Source: Amorphophallus konjac (taxonomy: Eukaryota > Streptophyta > Magnoliopsida > Alismatales > Araceae). Taken from it: a DNA stretch of 64,000 nucleotides. The position numbers were made by a program, and so were the translations under genes. The notes beneath the pieces are model-generated. The model saw only the letters and a program-made list of their open reading frames with translations, was not told the origin of the DNA and did not search any database. The DNA lies in the NCBI GenBank assembly GCA_022559845.1, contig CM040118.1:235523224-235587223 (forward strand), read 5' to 3'. Shown here piece after piece: positions 21,786-31,740 of this stretch (the stretch's first letter is position 1; every line of letters begins with the position of its first letter).

Positions 21786-22745
21786 TCATTGACACAGGGT
21801 TAGTGCCAAAGCAAGGGTATTTTTATTCATGGCACCAGACGGAAGGTCCAGGTCACTGGTTCGTTCATCGATGCCGACAGGGAGTCGGAGACCGACGTGG
21901 TTTATTCATTGACACGGGGTTAGTGTCAAAGCAAGGGTCTTTTTGTTCATGGAACCAGACGAAAGGTCCGGGCCACTGGTTTATTCGTCGATGCCGACAG
22001 GAAGTCGGAGACCGACATGGTTTGTTCATTGACATGAGGTTGGTGCCAAAGCAAAGGTCTTTTTGTTCATGAAACCAGACGAAAGGTCTGGGCCACTGGT
22101 TTATTCATCGATGCCGACAGGAAGTCGGAGACCGACATGATTTGTTCATTGACACGGGGCTAGTGCCAAAGCAAAGGGTCTTTTTGTTCATGGAACCAGA
22201 CGAAAGCTCCGGGCCACTGGTTTATTCGTCGATGCCGACAGGAAGTCAGAGACCGACATGGTTTATTCATTGACACGGGGTTAGTGTCAAAGCAAGGGTC
22301 TTTTTGTTCATGGAACCAGACGAAAGGTCCGGGCCACTGGTTTATTCGTCGATGCCGACTGGAAGTCGGAGATCGAGATGGTTTATTCATTGACACGGGG
22401 TTAGTGTCAAAGCAAGGGTCTTTTTGTTCATGGAACTAGACGAAGGGTCCGGGCCACTGGTTTATTCGTCGATGCCAACAGGAAGTCATAGACCGACATG
22501 GTTTATTCATTGACATGGGGTTGGCGCCAAAGCAAAGGTCTTTTTATTCATGGAACAAGACGAAAGGTCCGGGCCCCTGGTTTATTCATCGATGCCGACA
22601 GGAAGTCGGAGACCGACATGGTTTGTTCATTGACACGGGGTTGGCGCCAAAGCAGAGGTCTTTTGTTCATGGAACCAGGCGAAAGTTCCGGACCACAGGT
22701 TCGTTCATTGATGCTGACAGGTGTCAGGAGCTGACGTGGTATGCT
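21786..22745 (+). repeat. Tandem array A2, 120-bp unit, eight copies
   Basis: Line-for-line recurrence at 21786, 21906, 22026, 22146, 22267, 22387, 22507 and 22627 gives a 120-121 bp period. Each unit has three sub-units of about 40 bp, each opening TTTATTCAT-like and each holding its own foldback: TGACAC/GTGTCA, CCAGAC/GTCCGG and CCGAC/GTCGG. The period divisible by three keeps long frames open, but the translations are simple repeats of the array and not credible proteins. Confidence 0.92.
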
Positions 22746-22965
22746 TGTCCCTTTTTCTCTTCATTAGTGCCGACGGGGTGTCGGGAACCTGATGTGGTAT
22801 ATTGGTCTCTTCTTCTCTTTTTCAGTGCCGACAGGGCGTCGGGAGCTGACGTGGTATGTTGGTCTCTTCTTCTCTTTTCTTCTTCTCTTTTTTTTTCTTC
22901 TTCCCTTCATTTTTTTCTTCTTTTTTTTCTTCTTTTTTTCTTCTCTTCTTTTTTTTTGAACAACT
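22690..22965 (+). repeat. Array A3 (three units of about 57 bp) and polypyrimidine tract
   Basis: GTGCCGACAGGGCGTCGGGA-type units occur near 22708, 22768 and 22827, each with CCGAC facing GTCGG. They are followed by an almost pure C/T run from 22860 to 22957 made of CTTCTTTTTTTT-like blocks. Confidence 0.75.
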
Positions 22966-22969
22966 TTGG

Positions 22970-23386
22970 ATAGCTGTCTGCACGGACGCCGATAATGAGA
23001 TAGCTGTCGACCCGAAGGTCGATAATGGAGTAGCTGTCGACTAAACGTCGATGATTGGATAGTTGTCGGCTCAGGATGCCGATAGTGAGAGAGCTGTCGG
23101 CTAAACGCCGATAATGACATAGCTGTCGGCTAAACGTCGATAATTAGATAGCTGTTGGCTCTAGGGCCGATAATTGAAAGCTATCGGCTCTGGGGCCGAT
23201 AATTGAAAGCTGTCGGCTCAGGGGCCGATAATTGAAAGCTGTCGGCTCAGAGGCCGATAATTGAAAGCTGTCGGCTCAAGGGCCGATAATTGAAAGTTGT
23301 CGGCTCGGGGGCCGATAATTGAAAGCTGTCGGCTCGGGGGCCGATAATTGAAAGCTGTCGGCTCGGGGGCCGATAATTGAAAGCCA
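22970..23386 (+). repeat. Tandem array A4, about 30-bp unit
   Basis: About 13 units of the type GATAATTGAAAGCTGTCGGC followed by a short loop and GCC. Early units use arms TCGAC/GTCGA, later ones TCGGC/GCCGA. The last five units are nearly identical, suggesting recent local expansion. Confidence 0.88.
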
Positions 23387-23459
23387 ACAATTAGGAAGTG
23401 AGCCACGAGAGCAGAGAGGAGGGTTTATTCCTTTACCGGTCTGGACAATGGGTCCAAAT

Positions 23460-23672
23460 TGAAAGGGATTCGTCGCCCAAAGGGACGGGGAGGAGAGTTT
23501 GTTGATTCGACAAGAGTGTTCGTCACCCGGAGGGACGGAGAGAAGAACTTGTTGATTCAATGGCCTGGACGGGAGGTCCAAATCAAAAGGGGTATTCGTC
23601 ACCTGAAGGGACGGAGAGAAGAGTTTGTTGATTCCGAAAAGGATAATCATCACCCGAAGGGACGGAGAGGTG
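23460..23672 (+). repeat. Tandem array A5, about 60-bp unit, four copies
   Basis: ATTCGTCACCCGGAGGGACG followed by GAGAGAAGAGTTTGTTGATT recurs four times with variation. One inter-unit stretch carries TGGAC/GTCCA arms. Confidence 0.7.
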
Positions 23673-23804
23673 GTCAAGTCGCTGACACGGGCTAGTGTTA
23701 GCGCAAGGAACAGGGGATGATTCCTTACCCGAATGGCAGGCTCGGGCCAGGGTGAAAGGTTGTTTCGTTCTTTAATGCGCCGGGGGTACCAACTATATGA
23801 AGGG

Positions 23805-24190
23805 TCTTTTAATTCCTTGACTGGACGGAAGGTCAGAGCCAGCGTGGAGAGAATTCTTTTTGTTCTCCGACGGGACGGTAGGTCCGAGCCAAAGTGAAAG
23901 GATCTTTTTGTTCTCTAGCGAGACGGAAGGTCCGATCTAGAGTGGAGAGAATCTTTTGTTCTCTAGCCGGGTAAAAGGTCCAATCTAGAGTGGAGAGAAT
24001 CTTTTTATTCTCCGACTGGACGGCAGGTCCGAGCCAAAGTGAAAGGATCTTTTTGTTCTCTAACCGGACGGAAGGTCCGATCTAGAGTGAAAGGATATTT
24101 TTGTTCTCTAGTCGAACAGAAGGTCCGATCCAGAGTGAAAGGGGTCTATTTATTCTTTGGCTGGGCAACAGGCCTAAACCAAAGTGAAAG
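23805..24190 (+). repeat. Tandem array A6, about 50-bp unit
   Basis: About eight units alternate TTTTTGTTCTCTAGCCGGAC with GGTCCGATCTAGAGTGAAAG. The outer arms CTCTAG/CTAGAG and inner GAC/GTC pair across the unit. Units whose left arm is TCCGAC tend to have a CCGAGCC-type right side instead. Confidence 0.8.
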
Positions 24191-24234
24191 GATTTGATGT
24201 TCTTCAATGCGTCGGGATTACCGGCTATGGAATC

Positions 24235-24515
24235 CGAACCCGAGAAAGTGGACCACGAGGGCCGGAGTTGATGTTACAGAAGTAGGCCGCGAAGGCTAAA
24301 ATCGGGGAAGCGGACTACAAGAGCCGCAATCGGGAGGCTGGCTATAAAAGCCAAAATTGGGAAGCAGGCTATGAGAGCCCAAGTTGATGAAGCGGACTAT
24401 AAAAGTCGAAGTTGGGAGATTAGAAAGCCATAAGGGCAGGAAGTAGGCCGTGAGGGCCAAGATTGGGCTGTACGAGCCAGAACTGGAAAAGCAGGCTGCG
24501 ATAGCCGAAATTGAG
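24235..24515 (+). repeat. Tandem array A7, about 30-bp unit (GGCT/AGCC family)
   Basis: About nine units of the form GAAGCGGACTATAAAAGTC or GAAGCAGGCTATGAGAGCC, each followed by an AAATTGGG-like spacer. Arms change together: GACT with AGTC, GGCT with AGCC and GGCC with GGCC. The same family returns at 25670-26070. Confidence 0.85.
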
Positions 24516-25669
24516 TTTATTTTTTATTATTATTATTTATTTCTTTATTCAAGCATGCAGGCATTCGACAGCAGGCATAACATAAGTATAAATAAGGCAG
24601 CTCCCTCTATAGGGGACGGGATAGGGACATCGCCCATAATTCACAAACACAGTGCGGGCCACGAGGCACGACTAAGGGGTGGTGCACCCGTCAAGAGGAT
24701 ATCGCATGTCTTGCATGCATAGCTTAAATTCACGCATTTCACCCGAGGTAATTCTCTGTGGCGTGGAGGAGCAAACATGTGAACAAAAGACCCTAAACAT
24801 AGGGATATGCAGGTTTTCTAAGTAACACTCGAGGGTTTCTCTAGCGTCTACACATAGGCTTCAAGCTTTCGATTTCGGTAGCTTCGCACAGCCCCCATCT
24901 GTTTATTTTGGTTGCGGATTTCACCGTTCGGCGCAAGTTTCCTCATGTGTCTCAATGGGGATTCCCGGCTACTAGGATTTATCCTTATTATAATTCTATT
25001 GTGGATTTCACCGTTTGACGCGAGTTTCCTCATGTGTCTCAATGGGGATTCCCAGCTACTAGGCTTCATCCTTATTGAAATTCGCTTCACCATTTCGCGC
25101 GAGTCTCCTCATTTATTTTAGTGGGGATTCCCAACTACTTGGATTCACGTTCCTCTCTTCTCCTTTTTTTATATATTTTTCTTATCTCATTTTTTCTTTT
25201 TTCTTTTTTAAGTGGGGGTAGGCAGCTTTTTTCTCACGATTACCTTTCGCGCGAGTGCGGAAATTCAAGCATCCGTAGAGTGCTAAGAAGAAAGTCGGGC
25301 AATCCCTATGGTTGAAGACCATTGAACACGTTAAATGTGAAGTGTGGGAGTGTTGCCTCAAGTTTATTTTGTGAGTTGGGCTTAGCAGTTTAGCCATGAT
25401 TCTTTCCCTTGACGTGTGCACTCTCCATAATTGGGTTCCTTTTGAGTGTACGCCGTGACACCTGTGCATCCGGAATCGAGGTGACATTATTTAGCAAGGA
25501 AACAAGGTCCTAGAAAATTTCAAGGACGCGTCTTATTCTATATTACAAGCAAGCATGCAAGCAGGGCAGCCGAGCATTTTTTTTTTTGGTCTCTTTTTTT
25601 TCTTCTTTTTTTTGCGTAAGAACATACGGTCGTTACGTATAAGTGTAGTGGTAGTAAAAGGTATTAGGG
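24516..25669 (+). other. Non-array interval with a 2-3 copy 85-bp repeat
   Basis: Mostly unrecognised non-coding DNA. At 24915-25135 the text GATTTCACCGTTCGGCGC then GTTTCCTCATGTGTCTCAAT recurs at about 24917, 25004 and 25083, spaced 80-87 bp. Poly-T/C stretches lie near 25145-25210 and 25578-25612. No credible ORF. Confidence 0.6.
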
Positions 25670-26070
25670 GAGCGAGCCGCAAGAACCGAAATTGGGGAAG
25701 TAGGCTATGAGAGTCGGAATTGGGAAGCGGGCCGCAAGAGCAGAAATTAGGAAGCAGGCTACAAGAGCCGAAGGTTGGAGGAGCAGGCATCGAGAGCCAA
25801 AATTGGGAAGCATGCCACGAAGGCCAAAGGGAAGCAGACTACAAGAGCCAAAATTGGGAAACAGGCTGCAAGAGCCGAGATTGGGAAGCGGGCCGCGAGA
25901 GTCGATGTCGGGAAGCGGGCTGCGAGAGCCGAAGCTGAGAAGCAGGCTACAAGAGCCACAGGGAAGCGGACTACAATGGCCAAAATTGGGAAAGCGGGCT
26001 CTGAGAGTCGAGGTTGGGAAGCAGGCTACAAGGGCCAAAATTGGGAAACGGGCTGCAAGAGCCGAAGATA
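25670..26070 (+). repeat. Tandem array A8, about 30-bp unit (same family as A7)
   Basis: About 13 units of GGGAAGCAGGCTACAAGAGCC plus AAAATT-type spacers. Arms GGCT/AGCC and GGCC/GGCC dominate, with some mismatched pairs. Its return 1.1 kb after A7 suggests one array split by an insertion, or re-use of one unit. Confidence 0.85.
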
Positions 26071-26089
26071 AAGGTCTCTATTTTTTATT

Positions 26090-26495
26090 CTGTGTCCGGG
26101 GCAGGCTCCGAACTAGAGTGGAAGGTTGATTCTTTTTTTTCTCTAGCCGTGGAAGGGTCCGAACCAGATTGAAAGGTTGATTCTTTAATTCTCTGGCCGG
26201 GGAAGGATCCGAACCAAATTGAAAGGTTGATTCTTTGATTCTCTGGCCAGGGGAAGTATCCGGACCAAAGTGAAAGGTTTATACTTTAATTCTCTGGTCG
26301 GGGCAGGATCCGAACCAAATTGAAAGGTCTGTTCTTTGATTCTCTGGCTGGGAAAGGATCCGAGCCAAAGTGGAAGGTTGATTTTTGATTCTCTGGCTGG
26401 GGAAGGACCCGAACCAGAGTGAAATGTTGATTCTTTAATTCTCTGGCCGGGGGAAGGATCCGGACCAAAGTGAAAGGTTGATTCTTTGATTGGGA
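26090..26495 (+). repeat. Tandem array A9, about 50-bp unit, eight copies
   Basis: Units read GATTCTTTGATTCTCTGGCC, then GGGGAAGGATCCGAACCA, then AAGTGAAAGGTT. Complete units have CTCTGG facing CCAGAG; others have only the CCA part of the right arm. Confidence 0.82.
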
Positions 26496-26499
26496 AGCT

Positions 26500-27212
26500 G
26501 TTGGCTGGGAGCCGATAGTTACGGTAGCTGTCGGCTCAGAGGCTGATGATTAGAATGTTGTTGACCCAGAAGTTGATAATTGGATAGCTGTCGACTCGGA
26601 GGCTGATGATGGGGAAGCTATCGGCCTAGAAGCCGATAATGGGATAGCTGTCGACCCGGAGGCCGATGATTAGAAAGCTGTCGACTTGGAGGTCGATAAT
26701 GGAAGAGTTATCAGCTCGGAGGCTGATGGTTGAATAGCTGTCGGCTTGAAGCCCCGATGGCTGAATAGCTGTCGGCTCGGAGGCTGATGATTAGAAAGCT
26801 GTCGACCCAGAAGTCGATAATTGGATAGCTGTCGACTCGGAGGCCGATGATGAGGAAGCTGTCGGCCTAGAAGCCGATAATGGGATAGCTGTCGACCCGG
26901 TGGCCGATGATTAGAAAGCTGTCGACTCGGAGGTCGATAATGGAAGAGCTATCGGCTCGGAGGCCGATGGTTGAATAGCTGTCGGCTTGAAGCCCCGATG
27001 GCTGAATTGCTGTCGGCTCGGAGGCCGATGAGTGAATAGCTGTCGGCTCAGAGGCTGATAATTGGATAGCTGTCGACCCAGAGGTCGATAATTGGATAGC
27101 TATCGACCCGGAGGTCGATGGTTGAATAGCTGTCGGCTCAGGGGCCAATGGTTGAATAGCTATCGGCTCGGAGGCCGATGGGTGAATAGCTGTCGGCTCA
27201 GAGGCCGATGAT
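26500..27212 (+). repeat. Tandem array A10, 30-bp unit with 241-bp higher-order repeat
   Basis: About 23 units share the GATTAGAAAGCTGTCG frame. Arms are TCGGC/GCCGA in some units and TCGAC/GTCGA in others. An eight-unit block is repeated: the marker GGCTTGAAGCCCCGATGG ends at 26760 and 27001, and GTCGACCCGG followed by GGCCGATGATT recurs at 26651 and 26892, both 241 bp apart. It uses the same unit type as A4. Confidence 0.9.
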
Positions 27213-27214
27213 TA

Positions 27215-27420
27215 GAACATCCTTCGGTTGACGCCCCGTCGGCGGAAGGTTCTATCGGTTTAATGCCCCGTCGGCGGAAAGTTTGGTCGGTTTAACGCCC
27301 CGTTGGCGAAAGGTTTAGTCAATTTAACGCCCCGTCGGTGGAAGGTTTAGTCGGTTTAACGCCCCGTCGGTGGAAGTTTTAGTCAGTTTAACGCCCCGTC
27401 GGCGGAAGGTTTTGTTGGCT
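27215..27420 (+). repeat. Tandem array A11, 32-bp unit, six copies
   Basis: GGTTTAACGCCCCGTCGGCG followed by GAAGGTTTAGTC. The arms CGCC and GGCG pair across a CCGTC loop. Confidence 0.85.
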
Positions 27421-27681
27421 TAGATGAAAAGTCATGACACCAACCCCATGAGAAGTCTATTTGTTGGATGGCTGGAGGTAGAAGGTGAAAGACCATGTCT
27501 GCCCCAAGGCTCACTTTCTTTTCTTCTCTTCTTCTTTTATGCGGGGAGGCGAGTGGAGAGACCACGTATGCCTGATGACTGTTCTTTTCTTTTCTACTCT
27601 TCTTTTTATTGTGAAGAGGCGGGTTCAAAGACCACGTCCACTTCATGACTGTTCTTTTTGTTCTGGTCTTCCTTTCTCATT

Positions 27682-29135
27682 GATGCCCCCGGACTGGGGC
27701 GTATTCTTTTAACGTGCCCCCAGGTTGGAGTGTAGCTTTTCTTCATCTGCCCCCTAGGTCGGGAGGTAGGCCTCTTTGCTTTTGTGCCCCTAGGTAGGGG
27801 TGTATTCTTTTGGCTTCTATGCTCTAGTGGCGGGGTATATTTCTCTTCACGTGCCCCCAGGCCGGGGCATATTCTTTTATGACTTTTATGCCCCCAGGCG
27901 GGGTGTATGTTTCTTCTTCAAACGCCCCTAGAGCTCTTCGTTTCTTGTGCACCCAAGGTAGGATGGGTTTCTTCTTTATGTACCCCCGAGTCGGGGTGTG
28001 ACTTCATGCTTCTTATGCCCCCAGGACGGGGTGGATTCTGCTTCTTTGCTTATGTGCCCCCATGGCGGGGTATATTTCTTCCTCGAATACCCCTGAGCTG
28101 GGGTGCAACTCTGTTTCTTCTTATGCCCCTAGGTCGGGGTAGATTCTTTTCACGTGCCCCCCGAAGCCGGGGTGTAACTTTTGCCTTATGTGCCCCCGAG
28201 TCGGGGTGGATTCTCTTCATGTGCCCCTGAGCGGGGTGTATCTTTTATGGCTTCTATGCCCCCAGATGGGATGTAACTTATGCTTCTTATGCTCCCCGTG
28301 GCGGGGTACATTCCTTACTTCTCACGCCCCCATGGCGGGATGTAGTTCTTCTTCGAATGCCCCTGACGCGGGGTGGATTCTTCTGCTTCTTCTGCCCTAG
28401 GGTGGGATATATTTCTCTTTGTATTCCCCTAAGTCGGGGTGTATTTTTGTTTCATATGCCCCCATATCGGGGTATATTTCTCCCTCAAATACCCCTAAAC
28501 CGGGGTGTATTCTTTGTCTCATATGTCCCCCGAGTCGGGGTGTGCTTTGCTTCTTGTGTACCCCGGGTGGAGTGTATTCTGCTTCTTCTACCCCTAATGG
28601 CGGGGTGTGTGTCTTTTCATATATCCCCAGCGCGGGTGTAGTTTCTTCTTCAAATGCCCCAAGGCCGGGGTGTAACTTTTGCTTTATGTGCCCCCGAGTC
28701 GGGGTGGATCCTCTTCATGTGCCCCCGGGCCGGGGTGTAACTCTATTTCTTCTTATGCCCCCAAGTCAGGGTAGATTCTTCTCACATGCCCCCGAGTCAG
28801 GGTGTATTCTATTCATGTGCCCCCTAAGCTGGGTGTATCTTTTTCTTCTCATGCCCCAGAGCGGGGAGGATTCTTCTTTTTCTACCCCGACACACTGGGG
28901 GATGTTTGCTTCTTGTGCACCCAAACTGGGGTGTATTGCTGCTTTTGCTGCCCCCAAGGTGGGGTGTATTGCTGCTTCTGATGCCCCCAAGGTGGGGTGT
29001 ACGTTTATTCTTCAAATCCCCGTAAGCTGGGGTGCATTCTTTACGGCTTCTATACCCCTGTGACGGGGTATGTTGCTTCTTCAAATGCCCCTGAGTCAGG
29101 GTGTATTCTTTTGTTTCTTACACCCCTATGGCGGG
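27682..29135 (+). repeat. Tandem array A12, about 30-50 bp degenerate unit, about 40 copies
   Basis: Each unit is a CCCC word, five or so loop bases (GAGTC, AGGCC, TGAGC, ATGGC), GGGG, then TGTATTCTTTTCTTCTT-like pyrimidine spacer. The loops vary freely while C4 and G4 arms persist. Long plus-strand frames (for example 27907-29063) come from this structure and have no protein character. Confidence 0.88.
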
Positions 29136-29458
29136 GTGGATGAATGCTCTCTTCTAGATTCGTGGCCGTGCTCGACCTCATTGCTATAAAGCATTCCCTA
29201 CAGCGGGGAGGAGTTTGTCAAGCTAAAGTTGCGGCTTGTTGGATCTTCGAGCAGTCACTCGAGGGGCCGTCTTATGCCAGATAGGGGCAGCAGGAAGGTG
29301 GAATGGACCAGGGCATTGCACTATGGACTTGGACCCTCCTAGAGTCGGGTGGGATGCCGACCTTCTTCTTGTCCATTTGGTCGGCGAGTTTGCCAATTTT
29401 TCCTTTTTGTCCTTTCTTTTCTTCTCTTCTTTTTTTGTGTAATAGACCAAAGGCGGGT

Positions 29459-29513
29459 GCGCAGGAGAGCGCTCACTCCCTCAGGGAGGGGATGAGTGGC
29501 TCGCTCCACCGCA
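29459..29513 (+). repeat. Direct repeat flanking the array block, right copy
   Basis: Partner of 21378-21432: AGGAGAGCGCTCACTCCCTC and on to CTCGCTCCACCGC. It is followed by pyrimidine-rich DNA to about 29700. Confidence 0.65.
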
Positions 29514-29839
29514 TCAATCCACAGTTGTAATCTTTATTCAGCATGGGTCTCGACGGATATGCCCGTACAACCCTCTCTCGTCGATTCTTTCTCTTATCTT
29601 TTTGTTTCTTTCTTCTTTCTTCTTTTCTTCTTTTCTTCTTGCGGGAAGGGGGTTTGGTTTCTCCTCCCTTCTTCTCTCTTTCTCTTCTCTCCTTTTTTGG
29701 CGGCCTTCATGATTCATGGAAGCTGCAGGTGCCTCGGAGTAGCATCTCTGAGTTCGCCTGGTCTGGCTTTTCTCCCCATAGGGCTAGCGAAGGTAACACC
29801 TGCAATTCATCAAAGCAGGCAAACGTCATTTATTAGGAG

Positions 29840-30140
29840 CCCATGAGGCCCCGAATCCCGGCAAAGAGATGAAGGGTGGTTCCAGTCCCACCGGGCGTGC
29901 CAGACTTGTGGATGTACTTTTTATTTAAAATCATTTATTTATTTGTTCATTGGGTTTATTAAGTGCGTGGGCGTGCCAGTCACAAAGTGACGATCTATCG
30001 TGCGCTCGATCTGACTAATCAAACGATTGTGTGGTTCGTGTCGGGACCAAAACCCACCGCGCCATAAAGGTCACAGCGTCATTTACATCCCCTCGGAGAG
30101 GGGAACACCCTTGATTAATCGCCAGGAATCAGGGCCTCAT
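29840..30140 (-). repeat. Diverged repeat of 34790-35160
   Basis: Both segments keep the same order of recognisable blocks: AAAGAGATGAAGGG, CGTGCCAGACTTGTGG (or TGTGCCAAACTTGTGG), a TTTATTTATTTGTT tract, GCGTGCCAGTCA, CATAAAGG, and CCTTGATTAATCGCCA near the end. Identity is moderate and indels are common. They suggest two copies of one element in the same orientation. Confidence 0.65.
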
Positions 30141-31120
30141 GGCCAGGAAACTATATCGAGAGAAGCAAGCCGATAACGGTCTCGAATCAGTCGGAAAGCC
30201 CTATGTCTAGGGAAGCAAGCATTCGAAATATGTCGGTCACTCAAGGGACCATTTTGATATTCGGACGAGCGTCCGACTTCAGAGAATCGTGATCATCACG
30301 GGGAAAACTGGGGCATATGTACGCTGGGGTATGGCAAGTTTGTTGTTCAAAGGGATAAGAGACATTCGATTGAACCTCGGTTAGAGTGGTCGAAAATCAG
30401 CAAGTTTATTGGCCCGGTGCGAGATTGAGTCAGGACCATTCCGGGGGCGCCTCCCGCGGTCCAAACGAGGCTTGCGTGGGCATCATTATCATTTCTGGTG
30501 CCGAAGGGCAGTGGGAAAGTGTCCCAGGACTAGATTCCAAAATAAAGATGTGTACAGAGATAGCCGGTTATAGGCCTAGGATGTGGGTCAGGCGATGACC
30601 ATGGTTGGGGCGAACCCGAGGTCCATACGTGACTCACGAAGGTCTTATTGATATTCCCACACGTAGGGTTCGGGGAAGACGAGAGACGTCTCGTTCCATT
30701 CGGATTTTGTCGGTCATACACATACCATTTTATGTTCGGACAAAGGTCTATATAGAAAATAAGATGGTGACGGGAGCGAATCCGTGCAAATGTCTGCCGT
30801 GAGTACAGCAAGTTTAATGCAAGCACAGGATTAGATCCCAGTATATATGTCGGTCACTAACGGACCATCCAGTATTCGGACGAGAGTCCGTATTCGAAGC
30901 ATCGAAGATAACGACAAAGACATACGGATGTCTGCCATAGGTACGGCAAGTTTAATGTAGGTGCGGCATCGGACCCCGATAAAGACGGGTCGAGCTAACG
31001 AACTATCGGCCCGGGATAAGATCGGATCATGGTCACGTTTGGGCAAGGGCTCCCGAGATCCAAGTCCAATCTAGTGGGGCATCATTGCTTGTCTCTTCAA
31101 ACACCGTCCGGGGAAGCTGA
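30141..31120. other. Non-coding stretch with TCGGAC/GTCCGA foldbacks
   Basis: Two clear units: TCGGAC, loop GAGC, GTCCGA near 30260, and CGGAC, loop GAGA, GTCCG near 30876. Each is preceded by a GGTCACT...GGACC-type pair (GTCGGTCACTCAAGGGACC near 30233; GTCGGTCACTAACGGACC near 30850). TATGGCAAGTTT or TACGGCAAGTTTAATG recurs near 30330, 30802 and 30941. No ORF is supported. Confidence 0.55.
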
Positions 31121-31740
31121 TCGTTAAGTGTGAAGCCCGAACTCGCCAACGTGCGCCCTCGCACGCGGATCGACATGCGCAGTCAGGTCGCGGGGTTCGA
31201 CCTGCCCAGTCAGGTCACGGGGGTCAAGGGAGCAGCACCCCTTGCGGGGGTTTCCGGGGGGGGAGCCCCCGAAACAAAAAGTTAGTTATAGCAAGGGCAA
31301 CTTTTGATTAGTTTTCTATTAACTTGAAGTATATTTTTTTATTTGCTTGATCACCTTCTTTCTTTCAGGCACGTCGGATTAAGGAAGCAAAGGGGGATGG
31401 GGCGCGCCAGATTAGTATCAAGAAGAGGGCGCACCGGTTTAAGAGGGCATGGGGGGGCGCGCCGGAATAGGTGGAGCAAAGGGGGGGGCGATTATATGGC
31501 AAGAAGGAAGAGGGGCCAAGGGCGCACCGAAATAGGGTAATGAATAGTGAGGCGCACCGGTTTAAGGGGGCTATGCAAGGGGCGCGCCGGACGGATGCCA
31601 AGAAGATGAAGGGAGCGTGCACTATTCATTCCGAGGGTTTGAGAGTGGTTTTGAGTGTAGAGTTAAACCGGCGCGGGGGGGACCGCACTAGATAAGGCCA
31701 CGCCCGATTAAGATCACGCCGGATAAGTTCTGTGAGGTTT
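31121..31740 (+). repeat. GC-rich segment with GCGCGCCGGTTTAAG words
   Basis: A G/C-rich run (31240-31280, GGGGGTTTCCGGGGGGGGAG) precedes irregularly spaced copies of GGCGCGCC, GCGCACCGGTTTAAG and relatives between 31397 and 31690. The word also occurs at 33144-33300 and 20700-20865. A pyrimidine run ending in AG at about 31368 resembles an intron 3' end but has no gene context. Confidence 0.55.

Noticed and set aside
22860..22960. Polypyrimidine tract as a splice or centromere signal
   Set aside because: A simple C/T expansion with no exon context; similar runs occur in several array spacers.
21803..22973. Long plus-strand ORFs across the 120-bp array
   Set aside because: The period is a multiple of three, so frames stay open automatically; translations are repeats of one segment and lack domain features.
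22970..23386. CRISPR-like regular 30-bp array
   Set aside because: There are no unique spacers between constant repeats, unit ends vary, and the surrounding sequence is a plant nuclear genome.
27907..29063. Cysteine/proline-rich ORFs in the CCCC/GGGG array
   Set aside because: They follow the degenerate repeat in several frames at once and have no start context or family match.
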